64,000 bases of DNA from Nocardia mexicana NBRC 108244 (GTDB taxonomy: Bacteria > Actinomycetota > Actinomycetes > Mycobacteriales > Mycobacteriaceae). The notes under the pieces were generated by a model. The model did not search any database. It was not told the DNA's origin and worked only from the letters and a program-made list of their open reading frames with translations. Positions 25,706 to 36,263 of the stretch are shown in pieces. A program made the translations under genes and the position numbers. Numbering within the stretch: the first letter of the stretch is position 1; each line of letters starts with the position of its first letter. The stretch lies in contig NZ_BDBV01000019.1 of assembly GCF_001613165.1 (NCBI RefSeq), forward strand, positions 124,001-188,000. Direction: 5' to 3'.

Positions 25706-26080
25706 GTTCCCGCACCACCTCCACTGCCCACAAGGCGTGCGTCGGCGTGCGAGAAGCACCACGCACCCTCGCAGCTCGGACGACGCTTGCCGCACGCCTT
25801 GCGTGTTCCCGCACCGGTTTCAGAGCCCTGCACGGCGTGCGTCGGCGCGCGAGAAACACCACACACCCTCGCAGCTGGCACGACTCTCGTCGCACGCCTT
25901 GCGTGTTCCCGCACCGCCTCCAGAGCGCTGCAAGGCGTGCGTCGGCACACAAAGCGTGCGAGAAGCACCACACACCCTCGCAGCTGGCACGACGTTCGTC
26001 GCACGCCTTGCGTGTTCCCGCACCGGTTCCGGAGCTCTGCAGGGGGTGCGGGAGCACGCGAGGGGGGCGGGAAGTGTGCT
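25706..26080. repeat. Tandem array of about 100-bp palindromic units
   Basis: Units begin with GTTCCCGCACC at about 25706, 25804, 25904 and 26014 (periods 98, 100 and 110 bp; the last is partial). Each full unit contains a stem AAGGCGTGCG...CGCACGCCTT (the second copy reads ACGGCGTGCG) with the shared interior ACCCTCGCAGCT. The final partial unit ends with GGGTGCGGGAGCACGCG, like the 17695-17812 element. It fills most of the 468-bp gap (25618-26085) between the racemase gene and the flavoprotein gene; no gene is seen there. Confidence 0.8.
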
Positions 26081-26085
26081 GGTGG

Positions 26086-27264
26086 TCAGCGGGCGGGGGC
26101 GGCTGCTCCGGCGAGTTGGGCGCGCATTTTCATGACGGCGCCTACCTTGCCCGCGCCGACTACGGCGGTGAGGGTGCCGTCGGCGAAGTAGTGGGCGAGG
26201 AATTTGCGGCCGTCGTCGTCCAGGATGCGGACCTCGTCGGCGGCGCCGGGGGTGCCGAGGACCTGGATCTTGAGGTTGTACTGGTCGCTCCACACGTAGG
26301 GGACGCGGGCGGCGGAGGGCGGTTCGGTACCCAGCAACGCGCACGCCAGCAACTGGGCCTGTTCGCCCGCATTGGTCCAGTGTTCGACGCGGCGGTGACC
26401 GCCGGTCTCGTGCCGCCAGGCCGCGACATCTCCGACGGCCCAGACGCCGTCGACCGCGGTCCGGCCCACATTGTCGGCGAGCACACCGCCACCCGCGCTC
26501 GGCTCGGCCAGCGGAATGCCGGACGCGGCGAGCCAATCGGTCACCGGCACCGAGCCGACACCGATCACCGCCAGCTCGGCCGCTACCTCGCTCCCGTCCG
26601 ACAACCGCGCGCCACGCACCGAATCACCCTCGACGACAAGCGAATCCAGCCCGACCCCGCATCGCACGTCGACACCCTCCGCCCGGTGCAGGCGCGCGAC
26701 GAGCCCGCCGACCTGCTCACCGAGCGCGGCGGCCAGCGGCGTCGGCTGCGGCTCCACCAGCACCACCTCCATGCCGCACGCCCGCAGGCTCGCCGCCACC
26801 TCGCAGCCGATGAAACCGGCGCCCACCACCAATGCCCTTGTCGCACCGGCCAATGCGCCGCGCAGCGCGGCCGCGTCCTCGTGCCGGCGCAGCACGTGCA
26901 CGCCGGAGGCCTCCGGGAGACCCGGAATCCGCCTGGGCCGCAGCCCGGTTGCGATGATCAGGTGCCCGTAGGGGAGTTCCGAGCCGTCGGCGAGCAGCAC
27001 CCGCCGCGCGGCGGTGTCCACGCCCGCGGCGCCGGTGCCCAGCCGCAGCTCGATGTCCTTCTCGGCGAAGAACTCGGCGGGCCGCAGCGTGGTGTCGTCG
27101 GTCTCGCCGCGCACGAACTGCTTCGACAGCGGCGGCCGATCGTAGGGCAGCCGCGTCTCGTCGCCGACCAGGATCAGCTCCCCGTAGTACCCGGCCCGGC
27201 GCAGTTCCTCCGCGGTGCGCAGCCCGGCCAGGCCCGCACCGACGATCACGATCGGCCCGGTCAT
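26086..27264 (-). CDS. FAD-dependent ferredoxin/rubredoxin reductase
   Basis: 392 residues. The first Rossmann motif is VIVGAGLAGLRTAEELR (residues 6-22), followed by YDRPPLSKQFV, typical of ferredoxin reductases of P450 and dioxygenase systems. The NAD motif is VVGAGFIGCEVAASLR, and the second FAD motif is GVWAVGDVAAW. The C-terminal domain contains VPYVWSDQYNLKIQ and KMRAQL, as in this family. It should pass electrons from NAD(P)H to a small ferredoxin. A KstR-type site lies about 80 bp upstream of its start, in the divergent region shared with the SPW gene, so a steroid-degrading oxygenase partner is plausible. Confidence 0.88.
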   Translation of the reverse strand: MTGPIVIVGAGLAGLRTAEELRRAGYYGELILVGDETRLPYDRPPLSKQFVRGETDDTTLRPAEFFAEKDIELRLGTGAAGVDTAARRVLLADGSELPYGHLIIATGLRPRRIPGLPEASGVHVLRRHEDAAALRGALAGATRALVVGAGFIGCEVAASLRACGMEVVLVEPQPTPLAAALGEQVGGLVARLHRAEGVDVRCGVGLDSLVVEGDSVRGARLSDGSEVAAELAVIGVGSVPVTDWLAASGIPLAEPSAGGGVLADNVGRTAVDGVWAVGDVAAWRHETGGHRRVEHWTNAGEQAQLLACALLGTEPPSAARVPYVWSDQYNLKIQVLGTPGAADEVRILDDDGRKFLAHYFADGTLTAVVGAGKVGAVMKMRAQLAGAAAPAR

Positions 27265-27343
27265 CGCGCCACTCCCGAGCCGGAGGCCACGGACGGTTCA
27301 ACGGTCACTGAAACGCATAGCTGCACGACAACCCACGCTATTC

Positions 27344-27357
27344 TAGAACTTGTTCTA
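27344..27357. promoter_or_regulatory. KstR-type operator between the flavoprotein reductase and SPW genes
   Basis: TAGAACTTGTTCTA matches TnnAACnnGTTnnA at every fixed base and has perfect 6-bp arms. It lies 80 bp upstream of the reductase (minus strand) and 127 bp upstream of the SPW gene (plus strand). Which of the two is controlled is not shown by sequence. Confidence 0.75.
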
Positions 27358-27483
27358 ATTTCTACCCCCACCCGGGCGGCGCACGAACTTCGGTACGAAA
27401 TCTTGCTCCGCCAGGTATTGATCGGGCGGTCAATCAGAGTTATACCGAAAGGGAACATATTCCCAGCCCTCGAGGAGGCAACC

Positions 27484-27831
27484 ATGTTCAGCGAGAGTCG
27501 CGCGCAAGACTTCGTAGCCGTCGTGCTCGGCGTCTTCACCGCGCTGTCACCCATCTGGGTCGACACCAGTACCCGGGCGATGTGGACGTTGATCGTCCTC
27601 GGTGCGCTCATCGCACTCAGCGGCCTGGCACAGTTGGCCCGGCCCGCGATGTCCAACCTGGACTATGCGATGGGCGTGTTCGGCGTGCTGCTGTTCATCT
27701 CCCCCTGGGTGATGAACTTCGACGAACTCAGCGGCGCCTCCTGGACCGCATGGATCGTCGGCGTCCTGACCGTGGTGGTCGCGGTGGCGGCGCTTCCGCA
27801 AGTAACGGCACGGCTGCATACTGCTCACTGA
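27484..27831 (+). CDS. SPW repeat membrane protein
   Basis: 115 residues with four hydrophobic helices arranged as two repeats. Each repeat carries the family motif: ALSPIWV near residue 22 and ISPWVM near residue 76. SPW proteins are integral membrane proteins of unknown function. The ATG at 27484 follows GAGGAGG by 6 bp. Its stop overlaps the start of the TetR gene (TGATG), so the two are probably translated together. Confidence 0.85.
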   Translation: MFSESRAQDFVAVVLGVFTALSPIWVDTSTRAMWTLIVLGALIALSGLAQLARPAMSNLDYAMGVFGVLLFISPWVMNFDELSGASWTAWIVGVLTVVVAVAALPQVTARLHTAH

Positions 27832-28460
27832 TGCACATGCCGAAACCCCATCGAGCGGGGCGTCGCCGGAGCAAGAAGGTCGACGGCGACGCCCGTCAGC
27901 TCATCCTGGATGCCGCTGAGAATCTCTTCGCGACACATGGATTCGACGCGACCGCGACGGCGTCCATCGCCGCCGCGGCCGGCGTCCCGAAGGGCCTGGT
28001 CTTCTACTACTTCCCCACCAAGGATTCGATTCTGTCGGCGCTGATGGCCGAGCGGGTACCCGCCAACCCGCTCGACGACATCAATACCGTTGTGGCACCC
28101 GGCGATCCGGCCACGAGCCTGGTGAACCTGGATGCCGCGCTGAACCTGCGCGACCATCACTCCTCGGTGCTGCGCGTGATCATGTGGCGCGAGGCCGACA
28201 CCCATCCGGATGTCCGCAAACAGCTGCGCCGCATGCGCGATCAACTGCTCGACGTCACCGCCCGGGTGCTCCAGGCCAGCGCGTCCGGACCGGTGCAACC
28301 CGGCACGCTGCGCGCCTGCGCGACCGCCTGGGTCTCGGCCGTGCTGGCCATCACCACCACCGACCGCCTGCACGCGCTCGACGGGCTCACCCTCCCCAGC
28401 GCCGACGAGATCCTCAACCTCTCCCAGGTCATCGCGGCAGGTATGACCCAACTCGGCTGA
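27831..28460 (+). CDS. TetR/AcrR family transcriptional regulator coupled to the SPW gene
   Basis: 209 residues from the ATG at 27831 (an ATG at 27837 is also possible). The N-terminal region is basic, then the TetR domain DARQLILDAAENLFATHGFD with SIAAAAGVPKGLVFYYFPTK. The C-terminal half is helical, with a tryptophan-arginine segment (VIMWREADTHP). The start overlaps the SPW stop by one base. An upstream membrane protein plus a coupled repressor suggests that the regulator controls its own operon. Confidence 0.85.
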   Translation: MHMPKPHRAGRRRSKKVDGDARQLILDAAENLFATHGFDATATASIAAAAGVPKGLVFYYFPTKDSILSALMAERVPANPLDDINTVVAPGDPATSLVNLDAALNLRDHHSSVLRVIMWREADTHPDVRKQLRRMRDQLLDVTARVLQASASGPVQPGTLRACATAWVSAVLAITTTDRLHALDGLTLPSADEILNLSQVIAAGMTQLG

Positions 28461-28618
28461 ACCCGCGCCGATTCTCGTTCACCTGCCGTTTCCGATGCGT
28501 TCTCCCAGGAAAAACCGCATCCCGCGGTCGGCGTGTCGCACCGCCTACCGGACATTTCGCAATTTGAATACAAAACTGACCGGTCTTTCCGATGTTGCGA
28601 GATATCCGTGGAGGTCGT

Positions 28619-29860
28619 GTGTTTCGTCTGCCCCCTGCCAGCATCCCCGCCGAGGCCCGCCGTGGACTCCGACGCGTGCTGAGCGCACTGGGCGCAGTGG
28701 CCTTAGGGCTCGCACTCGCCGCACCGTCGGCCGCCCAGCCGATCTATCCGCGCCCGGACCCGGACCCCTTCTTCGCGGCCCCCGCGGACCTCGCCGACCA
28801 TCCGCTCGGCGCGGTGCTCGCTACCCGGCCGATGCCGCCGCTGCCGATCTTCCCCGGCAGCACGGTCACGTCGATCAAGTTCCGCTCCAACAACTCTCAC
28901 GGCGAACCGATCGCCGCGATCACCACCGTGCTGACACCGGCCAACCACGCGCCGGACGGACCGCTGCTCTCCTACCAGCACATCATCAACGGGCTCGGCG
29001 CCGACTGCGCCGTCTCGCACGTGCTGTACACACCCGATCCGAACCTGCAGGTGCGCGAGGCGCCCGCGTTGAACGCCCTGCTCGCACGCGGTTGGAGCAT
29101 CGCGCTGCCCGACCACCTCGGACCGCAATTCGCTTACGGCGCGGCACGTCTGGGCGGCCAGATCACACTGGACGGCATCCGCGCGGTGCGGCAGGTACCC
29201 GAACTGCAGGTCGGCAAGAGCCGCGTCGCCATGGCCGGTTATTCCGGCGGCGGGATGGCGACGGGCTGGGCCGCGGCGCTACAGCCGGAATACGCACCCG
29301 AACTCGATATCGCCGGTGCCGCCACCGGCGGTGTGCCGATGAACATGGTGACCATGGTGAAGGCGCTGGGCGCCAACTCGCACCCGGCATTCGGGCTGGC
29401 GATGGCGGCCGCGATCGGACTCGAACGCGAATATCCGAACCGGCTGCCGATCAGCGACTATATGAACGCCAAGGGCATCGCCGCGCGCAACGCGATGGCC
29501 AACGGATGCACGAATGAAATCCTCGCCGCCGGGGCGGGGCGCAGTGCGCTCGAATATGCCAAGAACACCGAGCTGATCGACAGTCCGGACGCCTGGGCCG
29601 TGGTCGAGGAAAACAGCCTCGAGCTGTTCGACGGAATTCCGAAAACTCCCGTGTTCGAGTGGCATTCGCCGACGGATCCGCTGATCCCGATCGACGCGAT
29701 CGTCAATACCAACCGCCGATACTGCGCGGCGGGCGTGCGCCTGCAGGCCGAACTGACCTCCTCACCGGAGCATCTGTCGGCCGCGGTACTGGGCGCGCCG
29801 GCCATGGTCGACTGGCTCGACGCCCGATTCCGCGGCGAGGCGGCCCCGTCGAACTGCTGA
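28619..29860 (+). CDS. Secreted lipase (LIP family, alpha/beta hydrolase)
   Basis: 413 residues from the GTG at 28619, which follows GTGGAGG; an ATG at 28592 adds nine residues but has no ribosome site. A signal peptide is evident (basic RRGLRRVLSAL, hydrophobic ALGAVALGLALAAPSAA, cleavage after about residue 41). The body fits the secretory lipase family known from Candida and actinobacteria: SYQHIINGLGADC, LPDHLGP, the nucleophile elbow AGYSGGGMATGW, the acid in WHSPTDPLIP and the histidine in SPEHL. It probably hydrolyses triacylglycerols or esters outside the cell. Confidence 0.88.
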   Translation: MFRLPPASIPAEARRGLRRVLSALGAVALGLALAAPSAAQPIYPRPDPDPFFAAPADLADHPLGAVLATRPMPPLPIFPGSTVTSIKFRSNNSHGEPIAAITTVLTPANHAPDGPLLSYQHIINGLGADCAVSHVLYTPDPNLQVREAPALNALLARGWSIALPDHLGPQFAYGAARLGGQITLDGIRAVRQVPELQVGKSRVAMAGYSGGGMATGWAAALQPEYAPELDIAGAATGGVPMNMVTMVKALGANSHPAFGLAMAAAIGLEREYPNRLPISDYMNAKGIAARNAMANGCTNEILAAGAGRSALEYAKNTELIDSPDAWAVVEENSLELFDGIPKTPVFEWHSPTDPLIPIDAIVNTNRRYCAAGVRLQAELTSSPEHLSAAVLGAPAMVDWLDARFRGEAAPSNC

Positions 29861-29907
29861 GGTGAGCGGGGGCACACGGCCTGAAGCCGCCGTGCGGCGG
29901 GGATAGC

Positions 29908-31410
29908 ATGGCGGCTATGACGGATGCTTTCGCCAGTTTCGGGGAACCCAATCGCACACGACCGGAAGGGGCTCGCCTCACCCATCCGGTCAACAACTCG
30001 GGTCCGTCATCGGCGAATTCCCTGACCGGCATCGACACCTCCGCGGACAGTCCGTTCGGCCCCGAGATGCAGTGGAATCAGCTGGATTTCGCCACGCAGT
30101 GGGCCAATGCGGCGACACAATCCCCCGCGCCGTCGCCCGAACCGACCGTCAGCCGTTCCGAATCCCTGATGTCGGCCCCCGATTCGGTGGCGATCAGGCC
30201 GGAGTCGACCACACCGACGGACCCCGGCATGCGCCGGGGTGAATCGGCGCCGAATCCACCCGATTCGATCACCCCGCGACGGGATTCGATCAACCCGCGA
30301 AACGGTTTTCCTGCGCCACCGAACGACTCGATCACCCCACACAGCGAGTTCTCCACCTCGCCGAACGGTTTCGCGTCCGCGACGAGCGGAACCATAACTC
30401 CGCACAGCGACTTTTCCACCCCGGCAAACGATTCCGCTGCCCGACGCAACGACTTCACCACCCCGGCGAACGACTTCACCACCCCGACAAACCAATCCGC
30501 CACCCCACGCAACGACTTCTCCAGCGCGTCGAACAACTTCACCTCCACTGCGCGCGAATCCGGGACCCCACGCAACGACTTCTCCACCTCGGCAAACAAC
30601 TTCACCGCACCGGCGAACGAATCCGGGACGCCGAACAACAATTTCACGGCCCCGCTCAACGACTTCGCCGCCCCGGCAAACGACTTCGCCGCGCGCACCG
30701 ACTTCGCCGCGTCGCGCAGCGACCTCACCACGCAGAGCGAATCGGTCGCGCCGCACACGGACTCCGTCGCGTCTCGGTCCGAACCGGTCGTCCCGCAGCG
30801 GCCCGAGGCGGGCGCCGCGGAACCCGACCCTCGCACGCGTGCCGAGGTCGGACTGCCCCAGCGCGGCTCCGGCGGCCCCACGGCCGGAACCGGCATTCCT
30901 CGACGCGGTTCCGCCGCCAGTCCGGAGTCCGATCCCGCCCGGCCTCCGCTGCGTACCCGTCAGCACCCCGAGCACCCGACGGCCGCGGAGACCACATCGC
31001 TCGCCGAGACCTCACAGCGCGCAGCGGCCTCACCGCGGGGCGAGACCACACGGCACGCCGAGCCCGCGCCGCCCGCCGAAGCCATGCCGCGCAACGACAG
31101 CGCCCCCGCCCGCCGCACCCTGGAGCCGTCACCGGCCCGCCGCGCCGCCAACCACCGCCAGGCCACGGCCCGCGACGATTCCCCCACCACGGTCGACGTC
31201 CAGCTGGTGATGCAACTGCTGCTGGCCAGCCACAACCTGGAGAACATCGCCAAGAAGGCCGAGGCGGGCGAAATCTCCCTCGACGATTTCATCCGCGCCG
31301 CCTACCGCACCCGCACCGCCGCGGTGGACCTGGTCTCCGCCTGGTTCGGCGGCGCCGACCAGATGCGCCAGTTCGCCGAGGCCCTATTAGCCGCAACCGA
31401 ACCAACCTGA
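29908..31410 (+). CDS. Repeat-rich protein with N/D-F repeats and a helical C-terminal domain, function unknown
   Basis: 500 residues (ATG at 29908 or 29917). Three parts are visible: a polar N-terminus of about 110 residues; a central low-complexity region (about residues 110-285) of degenerate 8-20-residue repeats such as NDFTTPA, NNFTAPA and NDFAAPA; a P/R/A-rich linker; and a helical C-terminal segment of about 75 residues (VDVQLVMQLLLASHNLENIA to the end). No signal peptide or membrane segment is seen. I recognise no family. It is convergent with tuf and shares its terminator region. Codon use is in frame and high in GC throughout, which supports a real gene. Confidence 0.7.
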   Translation: MAAMTDAFASFGEPNRTRPEGARLTHPVNNSGPSSANSLTGIDTSADSPFGPEMQWNQLDFATQWANAATQSPAPSPEPTVSRSESLMSAPDSVAIRPESTTPTDPGMRRGESAPNPPDSITPRRDSINPRNGFPAPPNDSITPHSEFSTSPNGFASATSGTITPHSDFSTPANDSAARRNDFTTPANDFTTPTNQSATPRNDFSSASNNFTSTARESGTPRNDFSTSANNFTAPANESGTPNNNFTAPLNDFAAPANDFAARTDFAASRSDLTTQSESVAPHTDSVASRSEPVVPQRPEAGAAEPDPRTRAEVGLPQRGSGGPTAGTGIPRRGSAASPESDPARPPLRTRQHPEHPTAAETTSLAETSQRAAASPRGETTRHAEPAPPAEAMPRNDSAPARRTLEPSPARRAANHRQATARDDSPTTVDVQLVMQLLLASHNLENIAKKAEAGEISLDDFIRAAYRTRTAAVDLVSAWFGGADQMRQFAEALLAATEPT

Positions 31411-31446
31411 CAACCGGGCCCGCTGCCCGCCCCGAAATACGAAAAA

Positions 31447-31470
31447 GGCCGCTCCCCGAGGGGAACGGCC
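31447..31470. terminator. Rho-independent terminator of tuf
   Basis: The stem GGCCGCTCCCC pairs with GGGGAACGGCC (one mismatch, tiny loop). On the minus strand it is followed by a run of T (complement of 31442-31446). It lies 20 bp after the tuf stop and 37 bp after the convergent repeat-protein stop, so it may serve both. Confidence 0.85.
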
Positions 31471-31489
31471 CTTTCGGTAAGAACGTGTC

Positions 31490-32680
31490 TTACTTGATGA
31501 TCTTCGTGACGCGACCGGCGCCGACGGTGCGGCCACCCTCACGAATCGCGAAGCGCAGGCCCTCTTCCATGGCGATCGGCTGGATCAGCTTGACGCTCAT
31601 CTCGGTGTTGTCGCCCGGCATGACCATCTCGGTGCCCTCGGGGAGGGTGACGACACCGGTCACGTCGGTGGTGCGGAAGTAGAACTGCGGGCGGTAGTTG
31701 TTGAAGAACGGCGTGTGCCGGCCGCCCTCGTCCTTGGCCAGGATGTAGGCCTGGCCCTCGAACTCGGTGTGCGGGGTGGTGGTGCCCGGCTTGATGACGA
31801 CCTGGCCGCGCTCCACGTCCTCGCGCTTGATGCCACGGATCAGCAGACCCGCGTTGTCGCCGGCCTCGGCCGAGTCCAGCAGCTTCCGGAACATCTCGAT
31901 GCCGGTGATGGTGGTCTTGGTCTTCTCCGGACGGATGCCGACGATCTCGACTTCCTCGTTCAGCTTGACCTGACCACGCTCGACACGACCGGTGACGACG
32001 GTGCCACGACCGGTGATCGTGAAGACGTCCTCGATCGGCATCAGGAACGGCTTGTCGGTCTCGCGGACCGGGTCCGGGATCGACTCGTCGACGGCGTTCA
32101 TCAGCTCGACGATGGACTCCGACCACTTCTCGTCGCCCTCGAGCGCCTTCAGGCCGGAGACGCGCACGACCGGCGCGTCCTCGTCGAACTCCTGCGAGGC
32201 CAGCAGCTCGCGGACCTCCATCTCGACGAGCTCCAGGATCTCCTCGTCGTCGACCATGTCCGACTTGTTCAGCGCGACCAGGATGTAGGGCACGCCGACC
32301 TGACGGGCGAGCAGCACGTGCTCACGGGTCTGCGGCATCGGGCCGTCGGTGGCGGCGACCACGAGGATGGCGCCGTCCATCTGGGCCGCACCGGTGATCA
32401 TGTTCTTGATGTAGTCGGCGTGGCCCGGAGCGTCGACGTGGGCGTAGTGCCGCTTGTCGGTCTGGTACTCGACGTGGGAGATGTTGATCGTGATACCACG
32501 AGCCTTCTCCTCCGGAGCCTTGTCGATCTGGTCGAACGCAAAGCTCTGGTTCAACTCGGGGTACTTGTCGTGCAGAACCTTGGTGATAGCCGCCGTCAGC
32601 GTGGTCTTGCCGTGGTCGACGTGACCGATGGTGCCGATGTTGACGTGGGGCTTCGTCCGCTCGAACTTCGCCTTCGCCAC
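31490..32680 (-). CDS. tuf: Elongation factor Tu
   Basis: 396 residues with a GTG start at 32680 preceded by AGGAGG. GTP-binding motifs: GHVDHGKT (residues 19-26), DAPGHADY and NKSDM. Domains 2 and 3 follow, with [14 protein letters not shown] and [14 protein letters not shown] at the end. It delivers aminoacyl-tRNA to the ribosome. It is the last gene of the rpsL-rpsG-fusA-tuf operon; the 96-bp gap to fusA contains a GC hairpin. No unusual residue was noted in the GTPase motifs. Confidence 0.98.
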   Translation of the reverse strand: MAKAKFERTKPHVNIGTIGHVDHGKTTLTAAITKVLHDKYPELNQSFAFDQIDKAPEEKARGITINISHVEYQTDKRHYAHVDAPGHADYIKNMITGAAQMDGAILVVAATDGPMPQTREHVLLARQVGVPYILVALNKSDMVDDEEILELVEMEVRELLASQEFDEDAPVVRVSGLKALEGDEKWSESIVELMNAVDESIPDPVRETDKPFLMPIEDVFTITGRGTVVTGRVERGQVKLNEEVEIVGIRPEKTKTTITGIEMFRKLLDSAEAGDNAGLLIRGIKREDVERGQVVIKPGTTTPHTEFEGQAYILAKDEGGRHTPFFNNYRPQFYFRTTDVTGVVTLPEGTEMVMPGDNTEMSVKLIQPIAMEEGLRFAIREGGRTVGAGRVTKIIK

Positions 32681-32735
32681 TTGATGTCCTCCTGGACTTG
32701 TTGGTGCTTGCTATGCAGCAGTGCGGTTTGTAAGG

Positions 32736-32764
32736 GTCACCCCCGCCTGCGCGGGGATTGGGTC
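32736..32764. other. GC hairpin between fusA and tuf
   Basis: CCCCGC (32741-32746) and GCGGGG (32751-32756) form a perfect stem with the loop CTGC, flanked by GGGTCAC and ATTGGGTC. It is the only structured element between the two genes and may modulate read-through or RNA processing. It superficially resembles one type I-E CRISPR repeat but occurs once. Confidence 0.5.
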
Positions 32765-32776
32765 GTGCGTGACCGA

Positions 32777-34879
<2,103 letters not shown>

Positions 34880-35037
34880 GGAAATCTTCCCCGCTCGTAG
34901 CTAGTTGGGATTTTCGGGAACGACCCTGGCTCCGTTTCGGAGGCCCAGAGGCCATCACTTTTTCAACGTCGGGCGCGGCCTGCGAGTGCCACGCCCGACT
35001 GTGACTCGCCTTCCGGGGACGGAGCCCGGGAGTCGAA

Positions 35038-35508
35038 TCACCAGCGGTAGTGCGCGAAGGCCCGGTTGGACTCGGCCATCTTGTGGGTGTCCTCGCGGCG
35101 CTTCACCGAGGCGCCCAGACCGTTGCTGGCATCCAGCAGCTCGTTGGCCAGACGCTCGACCATGGTCTTCTCGCGACGGGCGCGGGAGAAGTTGACCAGC
35201 CAGCGCAGCGCCAGGGTGTTGGCGCGGCCCGGACGGACCTCGACCGGAACCTGGTAGGTGGCGCCACCGACGCGGCGGGGCTTCACCTCGAGGGACGGCT
35301 TGACGTTGTCCAGCGCGCGCTTGAGGGTGACGACCGGATCGGTGCCGGTCTTCTCGCGCGCCTGCTCCATGGCGCCGTAGACGATGCGCTCGGCGGTGGA
35401 CTTCTTGCCGTCCAGCAGGATCTTGTTGACCAGCTGAGTAACCAGCGGCGAACCGTAGACCGGGTCGTTGATCAGCGGACGCTTGGGTGCGGGGCCCTTG
35501 CGTGGCAT
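35038..35508 (-). CDS. rpsG: 30S ribosomal protein S7
   Basis: 156 residues, the standard length. Typical sequence: [49 protein letters not shown] and the C-terminal FAHYRW. S7 nucleates assembly of the 30S head. The ATG lies one base after the rpsL stop (TGATATG), so translation is probably coupled. Confidence 0.98.
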   Translation of the reverse strand: MPRKGPAPKRPLINDPVYGSPLVTQLVNKILLDGKKSTAERIVYGAMEQAREKTGTDPVVTLKRALDNVKPSLEVKPRRVGGATYQVPVEVRPGRANTLALRWLVNFSRARREKTMVERLANELLDASNGLGASVKRREDTHKMAESNRAFAHYRW

Positions 35509-35509
35509 A

Positions 35510-35884
35510 TCAGCTCTTCTCCTTCTTGGCGCCGTAACGGCTGCGAGCCTGCTTGCGGTTCTTCACACCCTGGGTGTCGAGCGAACCGCGGATGATCTTG
35601 TAGCGCACACCCGGGAGGTCCTTCACACGACCGCCGCGCACGAGCACCATCGAGTGCTCCTGCAGGTTGTGGCCCTCACCGGGGATGTAGGCCGTGACCT
35701 CGACCGCGCTGGTCAGGCGAACACGCGCGACCTTACGCAGCGCGGAGTTCGGCTTCTTCGGGGTCGTGGTGTACACGCGAGTGCACACGCCACGACGCTG
35801 CGGGCTCCCCTTCAGGGCCGCGGTCTTCTGCTTCGCGACCTTGTCGCGACGACCCTTGCGGACCAGCTGGTTGATGGTTGGCAT
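35510..35884 (-). CDS. rpsL: 30S ribosomal protein S12
   Basis: 124 residues. Contains [32 protein letters not shown] with the wild-type Lys43, and [12 protein letters not shown] with wild-type Lys88; changes at these two positions are the classic streptomycin resistance sites, so no such change is present. It is the first gene of the str operon. The 379-bp leader upstream carries a nine-codon LRNHAGPE reading frame. Confidence 0.98.
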   Translation of the reverse strand: MPTINQLVRKGRRDKVAKQKTAALKGSPQRRGVCTRVYTTTPKKPNSALRKVARVRLTSAVEVTAYIPGEGHNLQEHSMVLVRGGRVKDLPGVRYKIIRGSLDTQGVKNRKQARSRYGAKKEKS

Positions 35885-36263
35885 ATACCGGCTTTCTTTA
35901 TTCAGTAACCAGGTGTCTGGAGTTCTTCACGTCTGTACTTGTCGGCGGTGTTCACTCGGGCCCTGCGTGGTTACGCAAGCTTCCGCCTTCGGGCCTGTCC
36001 GTTCACACCGCGGTCATCGAGCTTTCACCCGTCCGCCCGGACCGCGTTCCTCGCGTCCCGAGGTCGGGCGTGTCGCGCGCAGTTCATGCCTACTTTTCCG
36101 GGCACGCTGAAACGGTCGGCCGCTCTCGCTGGCTTACGTCCTGCACACGAACCTGCCCGCAGCTTCCGGGCACAGCGATCCACGATACCCGTCGGCGCGG
36201 CGAGGGGCAAAAGCGGGTACCCCGTGGTAGGCCGGGGTACGACGCCAGCGTGGCGGTATCGGG
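35885..36263. other. 379-bp rpsL leader/promoter region with an LRNHAGPE mini-ORF and a hairpin
   Basis: On the minus strand a TTG-started frame at 35978-35952 reads LRNHAGPE then stop and lies 68 bp before rpsL; it belongs to the dispersed element also found at 22001-22106. At 36217-36240 the arms GTACCCC and GGGGTAC form a hairpin 24 bp after the DUF3558 stop and may end that transcript. The rpsL promoter should lie in between but no clear -35/-10 pair was assigned. Confidence 0.55.

Noticed and set aside
25618..26004. N-terminal extension of the racemase-like protein through the repeat array
   Set aside because: The extension encodes repetitive basic peptides from the palindromic units and precedes the normal MurI-type start.
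32736..32764. CRISPR array between fusA and tuf
   Set aside because: Only one repeat-like hairpin is present; there are no spacers, second repeat or cas genes in the window.
35510..35884. Streptomycin resistance alleles in rpsL
   Set aside because: Lys43 and Lys88 are both wild type.
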